NCBI GenBank assembly: GCA_013397935.1 | Contig: VZRN01005756.1 | Coordinates: forward strand, 194,662 to 258,661 | Direction of reading: 5' to 3' | From: Dasyornis broadbenti | Taxonomy: Eukaryota > Chordata > Aves > Passeriformes > Dasyornithidae | DNA length: 64,000 nt | Shown: positions 52,971 to 64,000 of the stretch, in pieces | Numbering within the stretch: the first letter of the stretch is position 1 | Layout: each line of letters begins with the position of its first letter | Position numbers and translations under genes: made by a program | Notes under the pieces: generated by a model | What the model was told of the DNA's origin: nothing | Databases searched by the model: none | Seen by the model: the letters and a program-made list of their open reading frames with translations, nothing else

Positions 52971-55339
52971 AAATATTGGTTTAAACACATGCTGTGCTTC
53001 AAACTGTAACTGAATTCTGCCCTAAAATATACCTTTTGCTTTATGGCTTGTTAAACTGGATGTTTTCTTCTGTCTTTTAATTTATACATTTTATGAATCT
53101 GTCATTTCCCTACATGTTTTACATAGTAGATTTGGTTTCAAATAGTCTAGGTGTAGCAAATGAACGGTTTAGCTGCTTAAAGACACACAAACAGCTGCAT
53201 ATGCAGCTGTTATTAAAGCAGCATAGTCAACTTGAAACAATACCCTTAGGAGAAGGGAGATGATGGGAAAAATATCAAACACTAACACAATACTTTCAAG
53301 TTTTCCTTATTTTTCTCTGCAAAAGCATCAGACAGATTGAAGAATAGAGCAACCTCATTTAAGACTCCCTCAAACTTGAGCTTTTAACAGACCATGAAGC
53401 ATTAGCTTGCTGTTTGCATCAGCCTTAATGAAGTAAGTGCCTTTCTGTTTAAGGCAAACCACAGAAAAAGGAAAAAAAATTCCTCTACTACATTTTTCCA
53501 GCCCAGGATAACCCCTATAGTAAGGGATCATAGAGCCTGTGGTTACGTGTAACAAATTTTGTGAACAAGTAGAATTGTAAGTGACTCATGGTTACTGTGC
53601 TCACATGATTTATACAACTTAATAAAAGAAGCTCCAGGAGAAAATGAGACTAATATAATCACATAGCATCCAATATATAGAAAAGTGGACTGCATTGTAC
53701 ATTAAATTAATGTCATGATAGAAACAATTCAGTGGATGTCATTCCCTGGAGCCCCTGCCTCGGCCACTTGTCATGGCTTTTGGAAATATGTTCTACTTCA
53801 CATTTTTAAGCCCTATAGAGACAATATCATCAAAGGTTCAGCATCAAACCAATTCATTGTTTTCATCTCAGGATCTATTCCATGGTTATTTTAACTGAAT
53901 GGGGCTCCAAAGATATAAAAGATGTGGAAATAGCCATGTCCTGTGTTCCTGATGACTCTGTACTTCTAGTGAGGCTCACAGTGCATGACTGGTTTTGTAA
54001 AAAACAATAATATCATTACAAACATTAATTACATTGCCTCAAAAGCCCTAGGGAGTGATGCAGTCACAAAAAGAGTGAGACATAGATCTGAAAAAAAAAA
54101 AAAAAAGAGAGAAATATATCTACTGTTTTATTTTCCTTTAGATATACTATGATGTGAATGGGATTTCCAGAGTTTTGATAACCTACCATCTTTAAAGACT
54201 GTAATTGCACTGCTCAGTGTGTGCAGAGAAAAAAAGAAATCAAGTTACAGACACTTTAAGTTAGGTAGAAAGAACTTTGCTATTCAAATTTAGAGAAGCC
54301 TTTCCCCCCATGCAACTTACTTGGTCATGAAGCAGCTCTGTACAAAAGTAGAAGGTAAGATTTAAGACACCTTAACCCTACAGATATTCGTTACTATTTT
54401 TCTACACTGAAAGAAATCTTTTGACATTTTATTGTCTTTCTGCTTCATAAATTCTCTAAAAATAACCTTCCTAAAAAGTGCTCTAAAGCATTTTGGCAGT
54501 GTATATCTTTATTCTCAAAACAAGCATGATTTTGTTGAAAGTGTTTCCTGATATTAGAGTTGGTATGCATTCAAATATATTTTATACAAAACAAAGATGC
54601 TAAATATACATTTAAATAGATTAGCCAATTTGGAAGTCTGAGGAGCAGAAGTTGGCCCCAATTATCTTTTCTTATATTTAACTAATCTTATTTCATGATC
54701 CTGTAAATTAAACAAAGTAACAGCATAAATATTATCAACAATATAAAATAGAAAACTCTACAGAAACGGTACCCTCTAACATTACTGGGGAAGCAAGCCA
54801 ATTCAGGATAGAACCTGAGCATGTATTTTATTTGAATTATGAGCAGAATCCAAAAATTAGCTGTTTAAATTGCAGTTGACAGTTTAATATTGGCTTCAGC
54901 CATCTAAAAACTTGATGTCAAGTAAAAGGTATACATCCTGGTTCTGTCTGCTGTAAACTGAGACATGTTCCACGAGGTGAAATTATCCCCTTTCTTGTAG
55001 ATAACTATCTTAAAATGGAAGGAGTAAAGGTGCTTATCTCACTTCATTGACTAAAGACTACCTTAAACTAACTTAGAGATTACTATATTTAGATAAGATA
55101 AAATTAAAAGGACTATCTATGCATTTCTTGTAATGCTGTTCCTACCTGGAGTTAAAAGTAGGGAGAGATTTGAAGGGCAGCAAAATATACTTCAGCAGGA
55201 ACACAGGCAGCAAAATTAAAAAAAAAAGCAAACCCCTCTCCCAAAAAGAAAAAAAAAACCTACCAAAAAAAACCAACACAAAATATGGTCTTGATACTCA
55301 GTGACTCAGAGACAATAGTGCCCATGAACATAAAAAGCT
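52971..55339. other. Intronic sequence between CR1 copies
   Basis: AT-rich. Contains the 53190 palindrome listed below and a poly-A tract near 54091. No exon seen. Confidence 0.6.
53190..53211. repeat. 22-bp perfect palindrome with three E-boxes
   Basis: Arms AACAGCTGCAT and ATGCAGCTGTT abut without spacer. The site contains CAGCTG twice and CATATG at the centre, all three matching CANNTG. Symmetric paired CAGCTG sites would suit two bHLH dimers (established motif preference); function here is inference. Confidence 0.9.
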
Positions 55340-56887
55340 GAGGCCTTAACTGCCTTCTTTGGTTCAGTTTTCAATTTTAAGGTGTTCATCAGGCTTCCTC
55401 AATTCCTGAGCTTAGCAGTAAGAATCTACAGCATTATCTGCAGGACTGAAAGATTAAGTAAGGGAGCACTTAAAATGGACATACACATACATGTCCACGG
55501 GACCAGATGGGCTGCATCCAAGGATGATGAGGCAGCTGACCAGTGTCACTATGATTCCACTCTCCACCAGCTTTGAAATGCTGTAGCGCCTGTGAAGAAG
55601 GAAGTTACCCTGTGACTACAAACAGGCAAATGTTACACCAAGCATTAAGATAAAGAGGAGGGTACTGAGGGATTTTTAACCTTAACTACATCCCTGGGAA
55701 TAGCATGAAGCAAATTCTCCTCATTGCCATGATCAAGCACATACAATATCAGAAGGTGGTTCGAAACAGCTGGCACGGATTTACTAAAGGCAAATCATAC
55801 CTGACCAACCTCACTGATTCCTATGATGAGATGACTGGCTCAGCAGGTGAGAGGGGACAGCAGTGGGTATTGCTGGACTTTAAAAAGGTTTTCCACAGAG
55901 TATTCTCATAAACATATTGCTGAACTATGAAAGTATGGATAGATTACAAAGCAGATGAAAAACTGGCTGAATCACTGAATCAAAGTAATGTGAACAGCAG
56001 TATGAAGTCCAGTTACTAGTGGCATCTCTCAGGGGGCAATTCTAGGGCCAGTGCTTTCTAACATAATTATTAATGGTCTGGACATCAGGAACGAATGCCC
56101 TTCAGGTTTGCAAATGATATCAAATTGGTGGGAGAAGCTGAGAACCACTGGAGGGCACAGCTGCTACTAAGAGACCATAACAACCTAGAGAAATGGGCTG
56201 ACAGAAACCAAACAAAGTTCAACTGAGGCGAATGCTGAGTCCTGTACCTGGTACAAGTTGGGCCCCATACAACAGTACAAGCTGGGCATTGCCCAGCTAG
56301 AAAGCAGCTTTGCCAAAAAGAATCTGTGAGTAGACAATTTGGACTTGTATCCTCAGTGTGCTCTTGCAGCAGTGATGGTCTGAACATCCAGGGCTCTGAA
56401 CGAGTCTGTTGAGCAGGATATACACACACAGACTGGGATAAGTCTGGTGGAGGACCACAAGACTGCAGCAGGAGGTGGCTGAAGGAGCTGGAAAGATCAG
56501 TGTTAGAACAGGAAGGTTACAGCACTTTAACTGCTGTATGCAAACATGATTGGAGGGTAAAAACAGCACAAAGCCACTCTCCTACTGGAGACCATCAGGG
56601 AGGAGGCAAGAAGCAACAAACATGCATTGCAACAAGAGAAAATTTTAACGATTTCCACAATATATGGTAGGTAAACATTAGAACGGGTAATCTGGGAAAT
56701 CAAACATTGAACAAAAAGAAAGAAATTCTGCTGAGAAAATTTGTAGGCTCTCCATTTTTTATGATCTTTAATCCTGACCAGGTAAGGCCCTAAGCAATCT
56801 GATATAAATTAGCCCAAATCTGAGCTGAGGTTGACTAGATGGCCTTTAGAGGTACGTTCCAATCTAAATTTACTGAATTATTCTAAA
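55340..56887 (+). mobile_element. CR1 LINE, about 1.5 kb, sense strand +
   Basis: The longest CR1 copy in the window. It opens in the pol region with TGCCTTCTTTGGTTCAGTTT and CATGTCCACGGGACCAGATG. A 68-codon remnant (55705-55911) carries FTKGKSYLTNL and VLLDFKKVF, corresponding to the reverse-transcriptase LDFSKAF-type motif. Further on are TTTGCAAATGATATCAAATT (the FADD-box region), AACTGAGGCGAATGCTGAGT and AGATGGCCTTTAGAGGTACG near the 3' end. Stops and frameshifts make it inactive. Confidence 0.92.
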
Positions 56888-57936
56888 TAGTAGTATTATT
56901 CATAGTTATGAGTTAATAATTGGTACATTAATAATGTAATGTCTTCTAGAAGGAGGGCTCTCCTGGATGAAAAAGTCTGATTACATTTAAAAAGCATTAT
57001 TAGTGAAAGGAAAATGTTTTGCATAGTAATCTAAACAAAAAGCACAGCTTTGCTCTTATTCATAACTCATGTCAGTTATTCATGCTTTCTCTTTCTGATC
57101 TGTAAAATATATTTTAAATACAAATCAGAACTAAAGACAAGGTCAAGACTTAATAATTTAGTTCTTAATTGAGGTTCAGTGGGATATAGGTAACAACATT
57201 GAAGAAAAGGATGTAGAAAATCTTTCTTCAGCAGATGCTTATCATTACATATATCTAGCAGCCTCTTTATTCTGATTCCTTAGGTGTCTAAACTTAAATG
57301 CAGTTGCATTCTCGGGTGGTAGGTTAATATCCCTCTAAATCTATCAAAATGCAAAGAGATAAAATAAGAGGTTCTCTACTGTCAGAGCAAACCAAACATA
57401 CCTGAACAGTGCAGAGTACAGCACAGAGCACAGTTGGTACATTTGCTTTCACAGTGAAACTTGTGATAGTGACCATAGTTTCATAAAAACTCTGATCTAA
57501 GAACCAGGACACGTGGCTACCATTTTGTTTCAGCCTTAGACGACTTCAATCCATTTCTTTTGCCTCAAAAAATACTTAAAAGGGAGGGAGAAATCTCTAT
57601 CCACCCTTTGTGTTAATAATAAAAACTTGTTAACCAAGAACTTATGATGTACATCGTGCCTTTACTGTGGTCAACACCTAAGGACAGAGAGATATGGATT
57701 TCTGTGTGCTCCTCCAGAATTTATCATATTTTTGAACAAAGAATCAGTTCATCCTAAATGCAATCAATTCTGGAAGAACAGATATGAACTTAGCTCTACT
57801 ACTTTTCTAAGTCGGTGCCCTGGCCTCAGGACTACAAAAGCCAAGACTAGCAAAATGGAAGAAGGGAAGAAATGGTGTTTAATAAACAGAAAAATTAAAT
57901 TTTCTTGAGATACAAACTAAGAGTCATGTTGTTTCA
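56888..57936. other. Intronic sequence between CR1 copies
   Basis: AT-rich with no recognised feature. Confidence 0.6.
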
Positions 57937-58121
57937 TGAGGGTGGTGTGATACTAGAACAGGTTGCCCAAAGAAGCTGTGAATATCACATCCCTGGATGT
58001 GTTCAAGCCAGGCTGGATGGGGTTTTGAGCAACTTCGTCTCGTGGAAGGTGTTCTTGACCATGGAAGGCGGGTTGGCAGTAGCTGACCTTTAAAGTCCCT
58101 TCCAACTCTTAATGATTCTAT
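57937..58121 (+). mobile_element. CR1 LINE 3' fragment, sense strand +
   Basis: Order seen: TGAGGGTGGTGTGATACTAG, AACAGGTTGCCCAAAGAAGC, CATCCCTGGATGTGTTCAAG, CCAGGCTGGATGGGG, AAAGTCCCTTCCAACTCTTA and ATGATTCTATC. It is the best preserved CR1 3' end in the window, so probably the youngest copy of the block. The 62-codon open frame is incidental. Confidence 0.95.
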
Positions 58122-61100
58122 CCAGTATAAAATTTTTATCTCAACTTATTATGTTCTTTCTATTTCTTATATATATTTTTGCCAGCATATGCTGAGTTTT
58201 CTGATGAAGTTTCCAATAAAACATCCAATTATTAACCCAAGAAATGAATCCAACTCAAAGAAACACAGGAATAGTGGACTAAAAAGCGTCTCAGTTTTGG
58301 GTTTCTTAATGTCTGAAAATCATAGCCGGGGAAGGAGAGAGAGGCAGGACATGTTGAGTTTGGACTCCAGCAATGCTGGATTACCCTGGAACTAAGACTT
58401 TGTCCTCCCTCTTCAAAGGCTGCTATTGCCTCAGTGATGCCAGTCTGTAACACTGCAATGTAAACCACGCACCGCTGTGCTATAACTACGTCAGGCCACT
58501 CTGAGAGAACAGCTAGCCTGAGTACAGCTCCAATTGCCTGTCTTCTGCAGGGCTGTAAACAGCTCTTTTAAATCAATAGCTGTGCCAGTGCAATATTACT
58601 GTCACCACATGCTTACAGTTTTTCCAGTCCAAGTAGGACATGTCATAAGTTTCATGCTGTATTTTCTGACAAGTTACTGTTTTATGTTAAACTTAGACTT
58701 CAAGTGACCTGACATTAATGATGTTTATCTACCACTTACTACTAGATACTAAGACATGTTTCCCTCGTTCCTAGATCAGCCATGCCAGCCTCGATCCCCA
58801 TTCTGTCACTCTTACTGGGAGGCACCACACGCAGCAGCACAAAGATTTTTACAGGAGGTTAGGGGGCTCAGAGCTTGTCTCCTGGTGATAAAATTAGAGA
58901 GGAGAATTAAAGTGATTACACTCTAAAAATGACTTACTGGAAGTGACAGGTTTTTTTAACCTAAATATTTTTTAAGTACCAAATTTGTCACTCCTCTAAG
59001 TTATATGCTACTAACTGTAAAATTATTTTATTGCAGCAGTAAAAGAAATGAAGTACTTTTCGCGAATGCTTTTAGATAAATCAGGAACCTTGTATTCAAT
59101 TCACATTTTATTTGCTTATAGGATTCTTTTATTTTTGACTGGATTGCTGCAGACCTCTGAATCATGAAAGGAAATGTATGTCCCCACAACACTGCCAGCC
59201 CCCAGTTAGTCTCTCCTGAGCCAAAGCAAGCCACTGAGCAAGGCAAAGTGAAAAACTAGGTAGTTACAGCTGCTGAGGTGGTCTAGTGGTGATTTAGATG
59301 ATGTGTCCAAAGGAGAAACATAGAAAGTATAATACCATATACGTTGCACACTATAATTATTTCACACAGGTCTGAATACCGCATGTGCCAGAAGGGCCAA
59401 ATCCTTCCCATTACACCTCAAGGGCTTTCTCTCTATTTAGGTACTTCGTTCTCTGTGAATTCCACTCCACCCCATTCTAGATGGCAGCCTCTTTTGGAAG
59501 ATGCAGCCATGGCAAAGTAGATTCAGAAGAACAAGAAAGGCTAAGAGATATCCACCATAAAGAGCCTTACTTTTCACCAGCTTCAGCAGACCAGAAAATT
59601 TTTTCCAGTCATCCCTCAGACCTTGCTCTGGAACCTCAGGAGCATTTCCTGTTTTACATAGCACCCCAACCTCCAAACCCTCTTTTCAGTGCTTGGAAGA
59701 TGTTATTTCTAGTGACAATAACAGGATGATAGCTTCCTCCTCAAGAACCTGCACCACAACTGCTTCCCCATTAATCTTCCCCTTTCATTTATGAAGAGGG
59801 CTACAGTGAAGAATCTTCTGGGAGAAGAGAGGCACCTATAGGATTTGTCTACACTACCACCTTTAGTTATCTATGTTGAAGTTATCGCATCTTTAGAAAC
59901 ATGCATTATTTAAGAGTAACCAAAATCCTAAGTCAGGACCTAAATTCTGTGTTGAGCCAACAGCACCACGACTCTCGTTTGCAGGTGGCAGTGAGATGTC
60001 CTGCTGCTTTGTGCATGGCTGTAAATGAGCCCACATCAGTTCTTCCCTAGCTCTGTGTCTGAACAAGTATCTGAGGACTAGTTATTTAAGTGAAGCTCAA
60101 AGTGAGTGAGCAAGCCATATTATTCCCTGAGCTAGATAAGTTCAATTATAAACTAACATTTCAGAAGACCATATAATTTGACTTAAAAGCATCATTAAAC
60201 TCAAGGTGAAGAATGGGATGGGGAGGGGGAGGCGTCCCACTTGGGTTCAGGACTTCACTGAAGAGAAATATCTGAGATATAGCTAGGCATGACTTTGAAA
60301 TTAAATTCATAATTGTAAGGAATAAACCATAGCCATTCCCTACACTCTGCTTTTCAAAAAAGGAAATTTGGTACAGAAAAAAAAAAAAAGACGTTTGCTG
60401 ATATGTTTCTGTATTAAAACTGAGTCTATATACACTGATTATTAATAAAGTACAGCATTATGAAGATGAACTATATCTGTGCTAAGTACAGTAGGATTTT
60501 ATGGTTGTCAGTATACCACACTATAGCTTCTGAAAACTACATCAGGCTTGAGGACTAAGTCTTCAGATGTGCCTCTGTTCTTGTCTGAGCATCTGTCCTA
60601 TTTCACTTACTGAAAATACAAAAATCTAACAGACCTAAAAAGAATGCTTAAAAATCATATGACAGAAAGATCAAGTGGTTGGTTGTGAATATATTTGATA
60701 ATATATACACAAAATTGATATTTAGTGTGTTGTTTACATGTTACTACAAACAGGCATGAAAAAATCACATGGTTATATCTTTCAATTTGTCCTCTTCTGG
60801 TACATATGGAAAATGTAAATTGATCCATGCTTTGTCCTTTCAATGTGCAAACACCCACATGTACTCGTGACCTAAGTATCTGAAATTACTACAATTAGCA
60901 CACAGTAAAAAAGTATTCAGGGGAATTTGTGAAAGTAAATTCTAGTACTTGTGCTCAGAAAGGTTTAAGTTGGTACCTGTCTTAGAAATGTCAACAAGCA
61001 TTAGTTAAAAAAAAAAAAGTCTTCAAAGGAACTCCATCTTCAAATAATAGCTTTAAATCATGTTTTTAAGATGGGAAAGCACATTTTGCCTTGTACTCCA

Positions 61101-64000
61101 ATCAATTTTGTATAATTTTGATTCTAATTTATAGTATAACAGGAAATCTTCAAATCTGAATGAGAGATGCTAGTTTATAGTGGCATATAAAGTACCATAT
61201 AGTACAGGACACTGCACGAGGCAAGATGTTCAAGTACAGATTTCAGATGTTATCAAAGACCTATAGTACCAACTTAAAAGGAAACTAATTCTTTATAAAA
61301 CACATTTCTTCCTAGCAAAATTTCAGTAACAAATGAAAACATCCAGAAATCTGGAATTTGTGAGCAACTACTTTGCTTTTTTAAATGTGTATGACAACCT
61401 TCGTTCTTGAAGGTTACAAAAAGTATTACATGTATTTATCTCTATGTTCAACAGATGAGACACACTAGCCATAACTATCTCCAACACACTTATTTAACCA
61501 AGGCCTAAAAATGTTTTGTTTCCTCTCCTTTGTTCTTTAATAAAAAATGAATAAAGAGGAAAAAAATAAAGAAAGGATCATCAACACCAACAGCTCCTTT
61601 TCCAGTGTCTTCACAGATGTTGAGCAGCAACTGGAATCTTTATACTGTATTTTCCTACCTGGAAGCACAAACAGTGGCTGGATTGGGAGGACATTAAGAA
61701 GGGGTAAGGTTGCCCTCTCTATCATATGTATTTTAACTTACATCTAGAATCATTCACATTGTAAGCACAATCTAAATAAAAATATAGAAAGTTATGTTAA
61801 AATGGAGAACAATTTAGCTTTAAAACAATAATGTCAATCAGAAGTAACCAGGAGGTTTTTAAGTCTAATCAAGTATTTTTCCCCTCTGGTAACATAAAAT
61901 GCCAGATTTTCGAATTATCCACATACAGCTGGGTATAACTCTGAGCTGTACCGTACTACTACAAACACTGTGCACAAAACACAGCATACAACAAATTTAC
62001 ATGGACTCTGGAGATAAAAATCATTCAGTGAATCTCAGTTATCTGATTTCAAATTTACTGTCAAGAGGCAATAATTCATCATCTCATAACACAAAGGGGA
62101 ACAATTATGTTCCTTATTGCACAAAGACATCTCTTTACTTTAGATTATTTCCAAATGCAGCTACTGCTTAAAGGTTTGGAGTCTGATCCTTTTTTCCATA
62201 GCACAATGATAAAAAAGCTCAGAAGCCAAGGACAGGGAAAGAGCTGATTTAGCATTTTCCCATTCTAAAATCCTCTGTGAAGGGTTTTAAAGTGTGAAGA
62301 AGAAGTGAGAATAGGTATGTAACACACACTGGAGCTAGTTCCATTATTAACTCTTCCTCCGCAATTTCAGGAAAGGTTAGAAAGCAATAGGGAAGGCTGA
62401 TGGTGAGGGAGAGGAAAGAATTTTTTTTTACATTCTTTGTTTGGTAACATGATACAAGAAAGAAAGAATCACACAGAATGACTCTGTCATGCAGAAGCAA
62501 CTAATGATGGGGGAACTTAAGATTTCACATTGATTCCCAATTTTAGTATTCATTTTTGATAGCAGCAGCAGAACACTAGACAGTGGGGGAACAAAAAAAA
62601 GGGGAAAAAATTGGAAGAAAGGATTCTGCACATTCTCTAAAGAGAAACCATGAAACTCTTCCTCAAGTTAAGAAACATTGCTAATGGCTTCCTTTATCCT
62701 CCCCTTCTGACTTCAATTACTGTCCTTAAAAGTACTGTTTCGGAAGCTCTTCCTTCTCCCTCTTCTTACTAGCACTGCACATAATCAGTCTCAAAATTAA
62801 ACCACACTACATACACAGTCTTAACCAGGTTTGCTGCCAATTCAAAAAGCTTATGTTTGGTCTCAAAAAGAAACTATTCTCTCCTATTTCCAGTATAAAA
62901 AACTCATCCTGACAGTTCAGCTGCTAGCACAGGCTGAAATGGTGATTTCTTCTCCAAAGTATTTATCGCATCATTTTTCACTACACCCAAAATAATACCA
63001 TAAAAATAACAGATCTATAGGTCCAAACAGCATCAACGCCTTCCTTCAAATTGTCCCTTTATAAAATGGAATTGAAAGATCCCTGTCCAGGACTTCAAGT
63101 CTCCCCAATCCCACATAAATTCACACTTAAAACCCTTGTTGATTTGATGCCAGGTAGTTTTGAACTAGCATACCACCTCCTTAAAGCTCACTTACTGGAA
63201 TTATCTGTTTCTATCCAGCAGTGTAACTACCATTTTGATTAAAAACTAAACCCTGCTCCCGCAGATATGTTTAACTTTACAAACTACAATATATCAAATT
63301 GTTAGACACCTGAACAACTTTGCAGATCTTGGCCAAAATCTCTCCACAAATTACTGCAAAATTGCTTCTATCTTGTCTTAGATCCACTTTCAACAGTAAA
63401 GCTCAGTATTTTCTACATGATTAAACCCCAAATGGTGGGAAAATGCCCCAGAAGATCATTGGAAGACAGACTTCCATATTTCCCATAGGACTTAGTCAGG
63501 AAAATAAGACACAGAACCTGTACCTTTAACTTGGACATCTGTGGATACTTTAAGATGCCTGCAAAGAGAAAAGGTCTTAAAACTCCTTGAAGATGGTGCC
63601 ATTAAAAAGTCTTAATCCCTGACCCAGGGTACACAGATTTATTTAAGGCCCCTTCAACATAAACTTCTACTCAGAATTTAAGCAAGAAGAAGCTTTACCT
63701 AAGTTAACAGGTTAACAAAGTCCCTAGACAGGCCTCATACAACAGTTCATAAACCAATACCAGAGCTATCTTTCTTTGAATTTTAAAAAAGTGATAGAAT
63801 TTGATACAAGCTTTCACCTACAAGATTTAGAAAACATTACTGCAGCTTCTTACACAGGGATTTGAGAAGGGGTTTGGGGTTTTGACATACATCATTATTC
63901 TCTGAAATATAGAACAGTTCATTAACACACTCGCTGATTGACATTTAGCAGACCAGGAGTACCCAGGAAACAAAGTATTCAGATTTGTTTAAAAATACAG
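58122..64000. other. Intronic sequence, nothing recognised
   Basis: AT-rich with somewhat GC-richer patches near 58740-58870 and 59380-59760. The latter is open on both strands for about 80 codons without recognised similarity. A-tracts lie near 60379 and 61007. I see no ZFPM2 exon up to the window edge. Confidence 0.55.

Larger units (their letters stand above)
7717..64000 (-). other. ZFPM2: ZFPM2 intron 5' of the recognised exon (partial)
   Basis: Sequence upstream of the exon in the gene's direction. Known: mammalian ZFPM2 has very long introns around its early coding exons, so more than 56 kb of exon-free sequence is plausible. The preceding exon should end with an acidic peptide near ETDDWDGP. 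I did not see its reverse complement, but a short exon could be missed by eye. Contents are CR1 copies, microsatellites and candidate regulatory blocks, listed separately. Confidence 0.6.

Noticed and set aside
55705..55911. 68-codon open frame as a host gene
   Set aside because: It is a remnant of the CR1 reverse transcriptase, with broken frames on both sides.
1..64000. CRISPR arrays, operons, tRNA or rRNA genes
   Set aside because: Looked for regular spaced repeats and cloverleaf-like segments and found none; the sequence is vertebrate intron.

Overview
This is vertebrate, almost certainly avian, DNA. The interspersed repeats I recognise are all CR1 LINE copies, 5'-truncated, several with the bird-type 3' end resembling ATTCTATGATTCT. 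I saw no mammalian SINE/L1 elements. The sequence is AT-rich and CpG-poor, with homopolymer and TTTTG/GATA microsatellites, two stretches of N and no bacterial-style gene organisation. Species cannot be fixed from this; a crocodilian or turtle is less likely but not excluded.

Only one protein-coding exon is well supported. It is 119 bp on the minus strand at 7598-7716, bounded by consensus splice sites. It encodes 39 residues that match my memory of ZFPM2 (FOG2, the GATA4/5/6 cofactor) at about residues 101-140, where a PR/SET-like segment begins. The window is therefore mostly the two introns flanking this exon of a minus-strand ZFPM2 gene: the 3' intron at 1-7597 and the 5' intron from 7717 to at least 64000. 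I looked for the neighbouring ZFPM2 exons by peptide and did not find them, so both introns appear to run off the window.

Layout: 1-7.6 kb is intron with two CR1 fragments, a 22-bp perfect palindrome, an E-box inverted repeat and an assembly gap inside poly-A. The exon is at 7.6-7.7 kb. A perfect 108-bp tandem duplication lies at 8.26-8.48 kb. From 8.5 to 50 kb the intron is mostly unremarkable. It contains a CR1 (13.75 kb), GATA, TTTTG and TTA microsatellites, and several blocks that look like regulatory or constrained DNA: 13.1-13.3, 31.4-31.6, 38.2-38.5, 40.1-40.8 and 46.0-46.2 kb. A CR1-rich block occupies 50.2-58.1 kb, with five copies or parts of copies all in the + orientation (antisense to ZFPM2). 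The rest to 64 kb is plain intron.

The most interesting non-coding signals are (1) a block at 13124-13305 in which TGANCTTATCC-like units recur four times, with an opposite-strand copy of the core and interleaved inverted repeats; (2) three perfect palindromes of 22-24 bp; and (3) a GC/CpG-richer island at 40.1-40.8 kb with several GATA-binding motifs. GATA-motif blocks inside the gene of a GATA cofactor suggest feedback regulation, but that is inference only. I found no CRISPR array, tRNA, rRNA, intact transposon ORF or second gene.
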